Shown: piece by piece, positions 25,409 through 33,797 of the stretch
Layout of the letters: the number at the start of each line of letters is the position of its first letter
How positions within the stretch are numbered: position 1 is the first letter of the stretch
NCBI GenBank assembly: GCA_001013295.1
Contig: LAZY01000044.1
Location: forward strand, 1 to 64,000
DNA from: Chryseobacterium indologenes
GTDB taxonomy: Bacteria; Bacteroidota; Bacteroidia; Flavobacteriales; Weeksellaceae
DNA length: 64,000 bases
Reading direction: 5' to 3'
Notes under the pieces: model-generated
Told to the model about the DNA's origin: nothing
What the model saw: only the letters and a program-made list of their open reading frames with translations
Database searches by the model: none
Position numbers and translations under genes: made by a program

Positions 25409-25587
25409 AGTAATCAGTTTTGATATTCTCTCCTACTCTATATGCTTTTCGGATTCCGCTTATTAAAGTTAATGATTTTTGGATAAACAACTGATAATAT
25501 TAACGTTTACATTTAATAACCATTTATATTAATCGCTTTTTGATGCGACAGTATAAATTTTCTTTATCGTGAAACAATTCAATAACT

Positions 25588-25848
25588 TCATCTCTTTTCA
25601 ATAAGGTTTTGAACCTTGACAAGATGATCTAGTTCAAAATCAGGCTTTATCTTAACTAAAAAATGAAAATGATTAGGCATCAGATAATATGCTTATATAT
25701 CGCAGACGGGAATAAGAAATTCAAACATTTTACTAAGGATGAGCGAATAATTCCGATCCGATTTAAGAATATTCTCACCGTTAATACCACGATTATAAAT
25801 ATGATAAAAACGATCTGCCTCAATTGGAGGAGTTCTGATGTCTTTCAT
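25588..25848 (-). pseudogene. Decayed REP-associated tyrosine (Y1/HUH) transposase
   Basis: From an ATG at 25848 the frame reads MKDIRTPPIEADRFYHIYNR, the typical start of REP-associated (IS200-like) transposases, up to FLIPVCDI and a TAA. In the same frame it continues AYYLMPNHFHFLVKIKPDF, which contains the metal-binding HUH motif HFH, and stops at EKR near residue 86. Full-length relatives have about 180-200 residues. The gene therefore has one in-frame stop and has lost its C-terminal half, including the region with the catalytic Tyr. It cannot be an active transposase. Confidence 0.8.
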
Positions 25849-25873
25849 TATGTTTTGTGCTTTTGGATAATCT

Positions 25874-25902
25874 AAAAAAATCCCTTTCAATACTGAAAGG
25901 GA
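25874..25902 (-). terminator. Intrinsic terminator of the paa operon
   Basis: TCCCTTTCA / TGAAAGGGA (9-bp perfect stem, 4-nt loop) is followed on the minus strand by seven T. It lies 14 bp after the paaZ stop and ends the catabolic operon. Confidence 0.9.
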
Positions 25903-25915
25903 CTATAATTTTGAA

Positions 25916-28411
25916 TTAAATCAATCCGAATTGTTCAAAGTGATGGGTAAAATGCTTTTTGTGCATCAGTTCCCACATTTCTTTGTTTAGTTTTCCGAAT
26001 ACGAAATTCATGTGTTCTGCCTGTGGATTTTCTTTGTAATAGACTACAAATCTCTTCAGATTATCAATAAATGATTGTTTTGCAGCTTCCAGATTCTTAT
26101 GTACAGCCTCCGGTAGGGTGCCATCTTCCGGTAAGAACGGAGCGGTAAAGTCTTTTGGCATTTTCCTGTGGTTGTAAAGAGAGTCCTGCCACTTTTCAAG
26201 CTGTTCTTCAGGTGTAAAGCATTTTTCTGCTTCCGGTTCTCCCAAACTTACCAATACTCCTTGTTCTAAATGCTCAATCATTTGCTGTGGAGACATTTTC
26301 CCCCAAAGAGCAGGAGTACTTTCCGTTAAACCGCTTAGTATTTTTTGAATATTTTTTACCGTCAGATCAATAAACGGAGATTGTTTTGCCACTAAGGTTA
26401 AGATGGTTGCCACACAAACTACTTCATCTCTTTGGTTAACTACCTCAACAAGCCATTTTACAACACCAGACGGAATGTTTCTTCCTTTTACGCCTCTGTT
26501 GATCTTTTCTTTTGCCGTCAGATAAACCGTGATCGTATCACCAGCATATACAGGTTTGAAGAAACTGCATTCTTCTAATCCGTAATTGGCAATCACAGGT
26601 CCTTTTTTACCAGAAACAAATAGCCCTGCAGCCGCTGAAAGGATAAAATATCCGTGAGCCACTGTTTTATCAAAGATCGTTCCTGTTAAACTTGTAGCAT
26701 CAGTATGAGCATAGAAATGATCCCATGAAACATTGGAGAAGTTGACAATGTCGGCATCCGTTACTGTTCTTCCTGCTGTTTCTAAGGAATCTCCTACTTC
26801 AACTTCTTCAAAGTATTTCTGGAAAGGATGTTTGTCAGAGAATTTCTTCTCTGCTCCCTGCTGATAAATTTTAGTAATTGCTTTCAAAACATCCGGAGAT
26901 CCCTGAATAGCTGTTTTCTGTAAGAAGAAGTGAAGACCGCTCAATCCACCCATTTCTTCTCCACCTCCTGCTCTACCAGGTCCTCCATGCATCAAAGTTG
27001 GAAGAGGTGAACCGTGACCTGTGCTTTCTTTCGCATTGTGTCTGTTCAGAACGAAAATTCTTCCGTGCTGGGAAGCCATTTTCCATGAGGTTTCTGCAAT
27101 AAAGTTTTCATCGTGAGAAATGATAGATCCTACTAAACTTCCTTTTCCTCTTTTTGCCAACGCTGCGGCTTCTTCAGCATCTTTATATGGCATCAGCGTA
27201 GATACAGGCCCGAAAGCTTCTACATCGTGAGAGATATTTTTTTCGAAAGGCTTGTCATTCAGGAATAGTTTTGGACTCATAAATGCTCCGTTTTCGTAGT
27301 CTGCATCTACAAGTTCGTGTTTTCCGTCGTAAACAAGTTCTGTTTCTGTTTTTAAAATGTTAACTTTTCTCAGTACTTCTTCGTACTGTTGTCTTCCTAC
27401 CAAAGATCCCATTCTGGTTTCTCTGCTCAATGGATTTCCGATCTTCGTCTGATCTAAAGCTTTAGATAAAGCATTCTGAACGTCACCTATCAAATGTTCA
27501 GGAACAATAATTCTTCTGATCGCCGTACATTTCTGACCAGCTTTTGTAGTCATCTCGTTACGAACTTCTTTGATGAATAAGTCAAATTCAGGAGCTCCCG
27601 GTTTTGCTTCCAGGCCAAGAATAGAACAGTTCAAAGAGTCAGCTTCCATATTGAAACGAACTGCATTTCCTGCAATAGATGGAAGGGATTTTAATTTTCT
27701 TCCTGTGTGGGCTGAACCTGTAAATAATACAGAATCTCCATCCTGAACATAATCCAGAATATTCCCCGGTTCGCCACATACCAATTGAACTGCTCCCTCA
27801 GGTAAGATTCCACTCTCAATCATATCCTGGAATACGGCATTCGTAAGATAAGACCCGAAAGGAGATGGCTTAACAATAGATGGTACTCCTGCCAGCAATG
27901 ATGTGGATAATTTCTCCAGCATTCCCCAAACCGGAAAGTTATAGGCATTGATCTGTACGGAAACCCCTTCACTTGGAGTCAGAATGTGGGTTCCTAAAAA
28001 GGTTCCGTTTGCTGAAATTTTCTGTGTATCACCATCTACCCAGAAAGAAGTATTGGGAAGCATTCTTTTTGCCAATCCTGAATAGGTAAAAAATGTTCCG
28101 AAACCTCCTTCAATATCAACCCAAGAATCCACATGAGTAGCTCCTGTTTTATAGGATAATTCGTAGTATTTTTTCTTTCTTTCCAACAGGTAAAGCGCTA
28201 CTTTTTTCAACATTTCCCCACGATCGTAGAAAGTCATTGAAGAAAGGTTTTTGTACCCTACCGTTCTACCATAGTCTAAAGCCTGTTCATAGTTTAATCC
28301 TTCTGTATCGGAAACAGCAACCTGTTCTCCTGTAACGGCGTTATATAAAGGGACTCCGTTTCCGTTTCCTTCTACCCATTGTCCGTAGATATAGTTTTTT
28401 AATTTTTCCAT
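25916..28411 (-). CDS. paaZ: Bifunctional oxepin-CoA hydrolase / semialdehyde dehydrogenase PaaZ with extra C-terminal domain
   Basis: An 831-residue protein. Residues 1 to about 520 are an aldehyde dehydrogenase; the catalytic Cys (about residue 295) is in TKAGQKCTAIRR. About 530-680 is a MaoC-like (R)-hydratase domain with WDHFYAHTDATSLTG. Together they open oxepin-CoA and oxidise the semialdehyde to 3-oxo-5,6-dehydrosuberyl-CoA. Usual PaaZ is about 680 residues. Here about 140 more follow, starting near LWGKMSPQQMIEHLEQG, which resembles the DUF1569/DinB-like fold. It is the last gene of the cluster. Confidence 0.95.
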   Translation of the reverse strand: MEKLKNYIYGQWVEGNGNGVPLYNAVTGEQVAVSDTEGLNYEQALDYGRTVGYKNLSSMTFYDRGEMLKKVALYLLERKKKYYELSYKTGATHVDSWVDIEGGFGTFFTYSGLAKRMLPNTSFWVDGDTQKISANGTFLGTHILTPSEGVSVQINAYNFPVWGMLEKLSTSLLAGVPSIVKPSPFGSYLTNAVFQDMIESGILPEGAVQLVCGEPGNILDYVQDGDSVLFTGSAHTGRKLKSLPSIAGNAVRFNMEADSLNCSILGLEAKPGAPEFDLFIKEVRNEMTTKAGQKCTAIRRIIVPEHLIGDVQNALSKALDQTKIGNPLSRETRMGSLVGRQQYEEVLRKVNILKTETELVYDGKHELVDADYENGAFMSPKLFLNDKPFEKNISHDVEAFGPVSTLMPYKDAEEAAALAKRGKGSLVGSIISHDENFIAETSWKMASQHGRIFVLNRHNAKESTGHGSPLPTLMHGGPGRAGGGEEMGGLSGLHFFLQKTAIQGSPDVLKAITKIYQQGAEKKFSDKHPFQKYFEEVEVGDSLETAGRTVTDADIVNFSNVSWDHFYAHTDATSLTGTIFDKTVAHGYFILSAAAGLFVSGKKGPVIANYGLEECSFFKPVYAGDTITVYLTAKEKINRGVKGRNIPSGVVKWLVEVVNQRDEVVCVATILTLVAKQSPFIDLTVKNIQKILSGLTESTPALWGKMSPQQMIEHLEQGVLVSLGEPEAEKCFTPEEQLEKWQDSLYNHRKMPKDFTAPFLPEDGTLPEAVHKNLEAAKQSFIDNLKRFVVYYKENPQAEHMNFVFGKLNKEMWELMHKKHFTHHFEQFGLI

Positions 28412-28419
28412 ATAATATT

Positions 28420-28516
28420 AATTTAACAATGTATCAATCTAGCAGTTTACCAGTAAATGCTTACTATATTCGGCATGAAAGGAATTGTTACATTTTTACA
28501 TTGGTCTATTGTTACA
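28420..28516. repeat. Inverted octamer-array element, paaY/paaZ junction
   Basis: Left array TAACAATG-TATCAATC-TAGCAGTT-TACCAGTA, a variable centre (TTCGGCATGA core), then the inverted octamers ATTGTTAC-ATTTTTAC-ATTGGTCT-ATTGTTAC. The arms can pair into a long imperfect hairpin in the transcript. Confidence 0.75.
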
Positions 28517-29110
28517 TTATTTAATATCATCCCAAATGCTGTAATCAACAATTTTCGTTGGGATCTGCTGAACATATTCTGTAAAAGGTTCACAAGAAAG
28601 AATAGCTTCTTTACCTTCCCTTGCCAGCTCCTGATATAATTTTGTTCCTTCTGTTTTCCAGTGAATCATTTCATCTGAAACATCGCGGATGATCTTTGCC
28701 GGACTTCCCACGATCAGTTTTCTTGGTTCACATCTAAAATTGGCAGGAACAAAGGCCAAAGCTCCAACAATACTTTCATCACCAATATAGGCTTTGTCCA
28801 TCACTACAGAATTCATTCCGATCAGACAGTTTTTCCCGATATGTCCGGAATGAATAATGGCACCGTGACCGATATGTGCAGATTCTTCCAATATGGTTTC
28901 GATATTCGGAAAAACATGAAGGGTACAGTTTTCCTGAACATTGGCTCCGTCTTTAATGATAATTTTCCCCCAATCCCCGCGAATAACCGCATTGGGGCCG
29001 ATATATACTTCTTCACCGATCTCCACATTTCCTATGATGACCGCCTGCGGATGAATATAAGCAGAAGGCTTGATAATGGGACGGATTCCGTGATATGAAT
29101 AGATGTTCAT
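28517..29110 (-). CDS. paaY: PaaY-like hexapeptide thioesterase (gamma carbonic anhydrase fold)
   Basis: A 197-residue left-handed beta-helix protein. Hexapeptide repeats run from about 12 to 150 (for example VIIGNVEIGEEVYIGPNAVI), with the family His metal ligands in HVFPN, IGHGAIIHSGHIG. A C-terminal helical region follows. PaaY proteins hydrolyse dead-end CoA thioesters formed during phenylacetate breakdown. The position between paaJ and paaZ supports this. It is flanked on both sides by inverted octamer arrays. Confidence 0.9.
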   Translation of the reverse strand: MNIYSYHGIRPIIKPSAYIHPQAVIIGNVEIGEEVYIGPNAVIRGDWGKIIIKDGANVQENCTLHVFPNIETILEESAHIGHGAIIHSGHIGKNCLIGMNSVVMDKAYIGDESIVGALAFVPANFRCEPRKLIVGSPAKIIRDVSDEMIHWKTEGTKLYQELAREGKEAILSCEPFTEYVQQIPTKIVDYSIWDDIK

Positions 29111-29111
29111 A

Positions 29112-29211
29112 AAATTTAAATTTAATGTATCAATTTAACAATGTAGCAGTCTGGCAATAGATGAATATTGTTATATTGGTAAACTGTTACATTTTTACAT
29201 TATTTAAAAAG
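29112..29211. repeat. Inverted octamer-array element, paaJ/paaY junction
   Basis: TATCAATT-TAACAATG-TAGCAGTC-TGGCAATA on the left, a short centre, then ATTGTTAT-ATTGGTAA-ACTGTTAC-ATTTTTAC. Same 8-bp period and inverted layout as the other paa junctions. Confidence 0.75.
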
Positions 29212-30417
29212 TTATACTTTTTCGATGACCATTGCATATCCCTGTCCTACACCGATACAAAGGGTACACAATGCATATTTTTTATCCTGCTTCTGAAGTT
29301 CCATAGCGGCAGAACCGATAATTCTTGCTCCGGAAACGCCTAGTGGGTGACCAATGGCAATAGCTCCTCCGTTTGGATTTATTCTTGTGTCATCATCTTT
29401 TAACCCTAAGCTTCTTGTCACAGCTAATGCCTGTGCTGCAAATGCCTCGTTTAATTCAATGATGTCTATATCATCTAATGAAAGATCCAGTCTTTTCAGG
29501 AGTTTCTGAGTGGCTTCTACCGGTCCGATTCCCATGATCCTTGGCTCTACTCCTGCTACAGATGATCCTAAAATTTTAGCTTTTGGTTTTAAACCATATT
29601 TTTTTACAGCTTCTTCACTGGCCAGAATAAGAGCGGCTGCTCCGTCATTCATACCTGAAGCATTTCCAGCTGTCACGGTTCCTTCTTTTCTGAAAGCCGG
29701 ACGCAGTTTTCCTAAACCTTCCATGGAAGAACCAGGCTTGATAAATTCATCTTTTTCAAAAACAATAGGCTCTCCTTTTCTCTGAGGGATTACAACTTTT
29801 ACAATTTCTTCTGCCAGTCTACCGCTTTCCTGTGCTTTTGTAGCTTTCTGCTGGGACCATAAGGCAAATTTATCCTGATCCTCTCTGCTGATCTGGTGCA
29901 TATCCGCAAGATTTTCTGCGGTTTCTCCCATACCATCTACCCCATACATCTCTTTCATTTTCGGGTTGACGAAACGCCATCCAAAAGTGGTATCAAACAT
30001 CTGACTGTCTCTTCCGAAAGCAGCACTTGGTTTTGACATTACATAGGGAGAACGGGTCATATGTTCTACTCCACCGGCAATATAAATTTCACCTTCTCCT
30101 GCTGCAATGGAACGGAATGCATTCGCAACTGCTGACATTCCCGAAGCGCAAAGCCTGTTCACGGTTTCCCCTCCAATTTTATAAGGAAGACCCGCCAACA
30201 AAAGTCCCATTCTGGCTACATTTCTATTATCTTCACCCGCCTGATTGGCGCATCCGAAAATAACATCTTCAATTTCGTCAACAGGAACTTCAGGGTTTCT
30301 TGCAACGACTTCTCTGATAACGGTTGCCGCCAAATCATCTGCTCTTACTTCTGATAATCCTCCCTGTAGTTTTGAAATGGGAGTTCTTACATAGTCTACG
30401 ATGTATACGTTGTTCAT
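29212..30417 (-). CDS. paaJ: 3-oxoadipyl-CoA / 3-oxo-5,6-dehydrosuberyl-CoA thiolase
   Basis: A 401-residue thiolase with all catalytic elements: nucleophilic Cys in RLCASGMSAV, His in GHPLGVSGARI and the second Cys in LCIGVGQGYA. N-terminal VDYVRTPISKLQGGL is typical of the PcaF/PaaJ branch. It cleaves the two 3-oxoacyl-CoA intermediates of the pathway, releasing acetyl-CoA and succinyl-CoA. The neighbours are paaI upstream and paaY downstream. Confidence 0.95.
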   Translation of the reverse strand: MNNVYIVDYVRTPISKLQGGLSEVRADDLAATVIREVVARNPEVPVDEIEDVIFGCANQAGEDNRNVARMGLLLAGLPYKIGGETVNRLCASGMSAVANAFRSIAAGEGEIYIAGGVEHMTRSPYVMSKPSAAFGRDSQMFDTTFGWRFVNPKMKEMYGVDGMGETAENLADMHQISREDQDKFALWSQQKATKAQESGRLAEEIVKVVIPQRKGEPIVFEKDEFIKPGSSMEGLGKLRPAFRKEGTVTAGNASGMNDGAAALILASEEAVKKYGLKPKAKILGSSVAGVEPRIMGIGPVEATQKLLKRLDLSLDDIDIIELNEAFAAQALAVTRSLGLKDDDTRINPNGGAIAIGHPLGVSGARIIGSAAMELQKQDKKYALCTLCIGVGQGYAMVIEKV

Positions 30418-30751
30418 AATTATTTTAATCTAACAATTTAGTAATGTAACAGTGTAGCAATACTAGATTGATTGGTTCTTATTTAATTTTTATATATAAT
30501 TTTTCTAGTCTCTGTAGCTTGAACTTCTAACTTTTCATTAATTGGCTCCAATCCTGAATCTGGAACGTTGCAATTATTTTGCTATAAAAAATTTTCTTTT
30601 CTCGTCTAATAGCTTACAGAAATCAATACTATCTAATTAAAACCGAATTGTTTTTCAGCTAACGAATGATGATCAATAATGTATCATTTATGTTAAAATT
30701 AATTTATTCTTCATTGGTACATTATCAGACTGATCCATTCTTACATTGAGC
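30418..30751. other. Intergenic region holding a split octamer-array element
   Basis: The left array (TAACAATT-TAGTAATG-TAACAGTG-TAGCAATA, about 30426-30458) and the inverted array (ATTGGTAC-ATTATCAG-ACTGATCC-ATTCTTAC, about 30714-30746) are about 255 bp apart. The DNA between is very AT-rich. I find no gene, tRNA or convincing structure in it, so it may be an insertion or eroded gene. Confidence 0.55.
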
Positions 30752-31174
30752 TTACAATTCAGTTACTTTTTTTCCAATTTTATAAACAGTTCCAACAAAT
30801 TTTGCAATCAGTTCATTATTCTGATTAGTAATCTTAATATCATAGACTGCTGTTTTTCTGGTATCATTCACCATAATACTTTCTGCTCTGAAAACATCAC
30901 CTTCTTTTCCTGCTTTGGTAAAATTGATCACACAGTTCAAAGCAACAGCCGCATCACCAGAATTATTGGACGAAAATGCCAGTGCAGAATCTGCAAAAGC
31001 AAATGTAACGCCTCCGTGAACGGTTTTAAGCCCATTAATCATCTCCTTTTTGATGGGCATTTCTATCAGACAGTAATTTTCTTTTACTTCGATCATTTTA
31101 ATATTCATCCACTGGGAAAAATAGTCCTGATCGAGCATATAATCTGCTACCTGTCTTGGATTCATTTCTGTCAT
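30752..31174 (-). CDS. paaI: Hydroxyphenylacetyl-CoA thioesterase PaaI
   Basis: A 140-residue hot-dog fold thioesterase. The signature VHGGVTFAFADSALAF carries the catalytic Asp of the PaaI group. It releases CoA from hydroxylated phenylacetyl-CoA side products, as a safety valve. The start overlaps the stop of the small unknown gene upstream by four bases (ATGA), so the two are translationally coupled. Confidence 0.93.
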   Translation of the reverse strand: MTEMNPRQVADYMLDQDYFSQWMNIKMIEVKENYCLIEMPIKKEMINGLKTVHGGVTFAFADSALAFSSNNSGDAAVALNCVINFTKAGKEGDVFRAESIMVNDTRKTAVYDIKITNQNNELIAKFVGTVYKIGKKVTEL

Positions 31175-31482
31175 ACTCTTGTTATTTCTTCATATAATTC
31201 ATCAACCAGCTTATCATAGATATTCATAGTTTTTCCTAGGATCACCTGTTCATATGAAAGGGCTGTACCTGAATCTACAGAGCTATTTTCATAGGAGGCA
31301 CTGAGATCAATACCGTTCTCATTCGCCAGTCTTTTAATCAGCAGTCTGTATTTCTCATTAAACTTTCCCAGCAACTCCAGTCTTTCCTGGGCATCATCAA
31401 TGGTTGAAGCCTCCTGAGTCAAATATTCTTTATCAATTAAAAGTCTGAATTCTAATTCGGCTCTGAATTCTTCTATGTTCAT
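31171..31482 (-). CDS. Unknown small helical protein inside the paa operon
   Basis: A 103-residue, mostly alpha-helical, charged protein (EELERL-type heptads around DDAQERLELLGKFNEKYRLL suggest a coiled coil). No signal peptide or membrane segment. No family is recognised, and it is not one of the canonical Paa proteins. Its stop overlaps the paaI start (ATGA), and it lies between paaH and paaI, so it is co-produced with the pathway enzymes. A chaperone or adaptor role for a thioesterase or dehydrogenase is a guess. Confidence 0.75.
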   Translation of the reverse strand: MNIEEFRAELEFRLLIDKEYLTQEASTIDDAQERLELLGKFNEKYRLLIKRLANENGIDLSASYENSSVDSGTALSYEQVILGKTMNIYDKLVDELYEEITRV

Positions 31483-31580
31483 TTATTTAATGTAGCAATT
31501 TAACAATCTAGCAGTTTACCAATAAAACACCTTAACAAACTCAGCATTGGTATATTGGTAAACTGATACATTGGTACATT
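31483..31580. repeat. Inverted octamer-array element upstream of the unknown small gene
   Basis: TAGCAATT-TAACAATC-TAGCAGTT-TACCAATA, a centre including CAAACTCAGCA, then ATTGGTAT-ATTGGTAA-ACTGATAC-ATTGGTAC. It fills the junction after paaH. Confidence 0.75.
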
Positions 31581-32714
31581 TTATAGTTTACGAAGTAAAG
31601 GACTCTGTCTGTACCTTTCTTCCTGATATTCTTCGTAAAGACTCTGCAAAGTTTCGGAGATCTTTGAATATCCGATTTCTTTTCCCCAGCTTAATAAGCC
31701 TTTCGGATAGTTTACGCCTTTCTGCATTGCCAGTTCGATGTCTTCGTCATTGGCAACGCCTAATCTTTTAGCTTCCACCGCTTCATTGATTAACATGGAA
31801 ATGATTCTTAAAAAGATCTGTTGATAAAGAGCATCATCTTTCTGTGCTTCCGGTTTTACAGCTCCTTCGCTATAATCGTAAAAGCCTTTCCCGGTTTTTC
31901 TGCCGTGAAGTTTTGCTTCAGACATTCTTTGCTGAAGTAAAGACGGTTTGTATTTAGGATCGTAGAAGTAATCTTTATAAACGGTGGTTGTTACTGAAAA
32001 GTTTACATCTACACCAATAAGGTCCATTAATTCAAATGGTCCCATTTTAAAATTACCAAGGGTTTTCATCGCTTCATCCACCTGTTCCGGAGTGGCAATA
32101 TTTTCTTCAACAATTCGCAATGCTTCACCATAATAAGGTCTTGCAATTCTGTTGACAATGAATCCCGGAATGTCTTTAGCAATCACAGGAGTTTTTCCCC
32201 ATTCTTTCATGAGGTTGTATATTTTCTCTGCTAAAGTTTTTTCTGTTAATAAAGAAGGGATCACTTCCACTAAAGGCATCAGCGGAGCCGGGTTGAAGAA
32301 ATGAATTCCGATGAAGCGTTCCGGCTTCTTCAGTTCTGCTCCAAGGGAGGTGATGGAAATGGATGAGGTATTGGAACCGATGATACAGTTTTCAGAAACA
32401 TAGGTTTCAAGTTCGGTAAAAACTTTGGTTTTGATGTCTTTGTTTTCGATAATTGCCTCAATGACCAGATCAGAATCTTTTAAATCCTGCAAAGCTTCAC
32501 CTTTTAAGATGTTATTTCTTATTTCTGCGGCTTTTTCCTGAGAAATCTTACCTTTTTCGGCTAATTTCTGAAGCGTTTTTTCTAAACCTGTAAGTGCTTT
32601 ATCTATTTGTGGAGCATTAGCATCGAATAAAACGACCTTGCATCCTGCTGTTGCAGCGACCTGAGCAATTCCTACGCCCATGGTTCCTGCACCAATAATT
32701 CCAATATTTTTCAT
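31581..32714 (-). CDS. paaH: 3-hydroxyadipyl-CoA dehydrogenase PaaH
   Basis: A 377-residue 3-hydroxyacyl-CoA dehydrogenase. The N-terminal Rossmann motif GIIGAGTMGVGIAQ is followed by the C-terminal 3HCDH domain, with IGIHFFNPAPLMPLVEV holding the catalytic His. It oxidises 3-hydroxyadipyl-CoA with NAD. I start it at the ATG at 32714 (MKNIGIIGAG), because the extra eight residues from 32738 fall in repeat DNA and are not conserved in the family. Confidence 0.94.
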   Translation of the reverse strand: MKNIGIIGAGTMGVGIAQVAATAGCKVVLFDANAPQIDKALTGLEKTLQKLAEKGKISQEKAAEIRNNILKGEALQDLKDSDLVIEAIIENKDIKTKVFTELETYVSENCIIGSNTSSISITSLGAELKKPERFIGIHFFNPAPLMPLVEVIPSLLTEKTLAEKIYNLMKEWGKTPVIAKDIPGFIVNRIARPYYGEALRIVEENIATPEQVDEAMKTLGNFKMGPFELMDLIGVDVNFSVTTTVYKDYFYDPKYKPSLLQQRMSEAKLHGRKTGKGFYDYSEGAVKPEAQKDDALYQQIFLRIISMLINEAVEAKRLGVANDEDIELAMQKGVNYPKGLLSWGKEIGYSKISETLQSLYEEYQEERYRQSPLLRKL

Positions 32715-32790
32715 TTTTATACAATGTAAAATGTACAATGTAAAAAGTATTTAACCGGATGGTCTATTTTACTTTCTACATTGTACATAT
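32715..32790. repeat. Heptamer-type inverted array, paaG/paaH junction
   Basis: TACAATG-TAAAATG-TACAATG-TAAAAAG, a short centre, then TTTACTTTC-TACATTG-TACATATTC. The layout is as in the octamer arrays, but with a 7-bp period. Confidence 0.65.
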
Positions 32791-32793
32791 TCT

Positions 32794-33594
32794 TTATTTT
32801 CCTTTATAATTAGGTTTTCTTTTCTGTAAAAAGGCGTTTACTCCTTCCAGGAAGTCTTCTGTTTCTGCGGCTTCCTGTTGCAGATCACCTTCTAATTCAA
32901 GTTGTTCTTTTAATGTATTGGTGTAAGAATGAGCAAAAGCTTTTTTCGTCAGCTTAAGAGCTGCAGTCGGCATGTTTGCCATTCTTTCAAGAATTTCCAT
33001 TGATTTCGGAACGAACTCTTCTTCACTGAAAACTTCTGCGACCAGACCGTAAGATTTAGATTCTTCGGCAGACAGTTTTTTACCTGTAAAAGCCAAATAG
33101 TTGGCCAATTGTCTTCCTAAAAGTTTCGGTAAGAAATAAGTTCCTCCTGTATCAGGAATCAAACCGATATTGGAGAATGCCTGAGCAAAGTATGCTTTTT
33201 CATGTGCCAGCACAAAGTCACTGATCAATGCCAGCATTGCACCAGCTCCTACTGCAGGACCGTTTACCAATGCTATAACCGGTTTTCTGCAACGGGTAAC
33301 TTCCATCACCAATGGGTTGTAATAATCTACTACAATTTTTCTGATAATGTCATTATCGTGATGCTCTTTTCCTACCACAAAGGCTTCGTCAAGATTCTGA
33401 CCGGAGCAAAACGCTCTTCCTCTTCCGGAGATGGCAACACACCTAACAGTTTCGTCCTCACTGCATTCTTTAACGAAATCTCTCAGATCTGCCAAAGCCG
33501 GCTTTGTAAGGGCATTCATCGTTTCCGGTTGATTAAGGTAAGCGATTTTGAGCTTGCCGTCAAAATGCGTTTCAATATCGAGTTGTGTATACAT
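32794..33594 (-). CDS. paaG: 1,2-epoxyphenylacetyl-CoA isomerase PaaG
   Basis: A 266-residue crotonase-fold enzyme. RAFCSGQNLDE and NGPAVGAGAMLALISDF form the CoA/oxyanion site. SNIGLIPDTGGTYFLPKLLG carries the Asp typical of PaaG in place of the hydratase Glu pair. It isomerises the ring-1,2-epoxide to oxepin-CoA. It directly precedes paaH. The inverted octamer array upstream separates it from the inserted beta-helix gene. Confidence 0.92.
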   Translation of the reverse strand: MYTQLDIETHFDGKLKIAYLNQPETMNALTKPALADLRDFVKECSEDETVRCVAISGRGRAFCSGQNLDEAFVVGKEHHDNDIIRKIVVDYYNPLVMEVTRCRKPVIALVNGPAVGAGAMLALISDFVLAHEKAYFAQAFSNIGLIPDTGGTYFLPKLLGRQLANYLAFTGKKLSAEESKSYGLVAEVFSEEEFVPKSMEILERMANMPTAALKLTKKAFAHSYTNTLKEQLELEGDLQQEAAETEDFLEGVNAFLQKRKPNYKGK

Positions 33595-33599
33595 AGTTT

Positions 33600-33750
33600 T
33601 TTGTATTTATATTTAACAATGCACTAATTTAACAATATAAATTAATGTAACAGTCTACGAATTTAACAATGTGACAATACCATCGTTATGTCTTGCATAA
33701 TCCTGAGTTTCATTCGCAAACTGTTACATTATTTCATTAGTGTAATTATT
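33600..33750. repeat. Octamer-array element upstream of paaG
   Basis: An extended left array (TAACAATG, TAACAATA, TAACAGTC-TACGAATT-TAACAATG-TGACAATA) is followed by a centre and a shorter inverted part (ACTGTTAC-ATTATTTC). It marks the old paaG junction now next to the inserted beta-helix gene. Confidence 0.65.
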
Positions 33751-33797
33751 ATTTATAAAGTATAAGCATTTACAATAAAGCCTTACTTCGATCAATT

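Noticed and set aside
25663..25875. A plus-strand open frame of 70 codons
   Set aside because: It lies opposite the decayed transposase, whose HUH motif and family N-terminus are clear on the minus strand; the plus frame has no family features.
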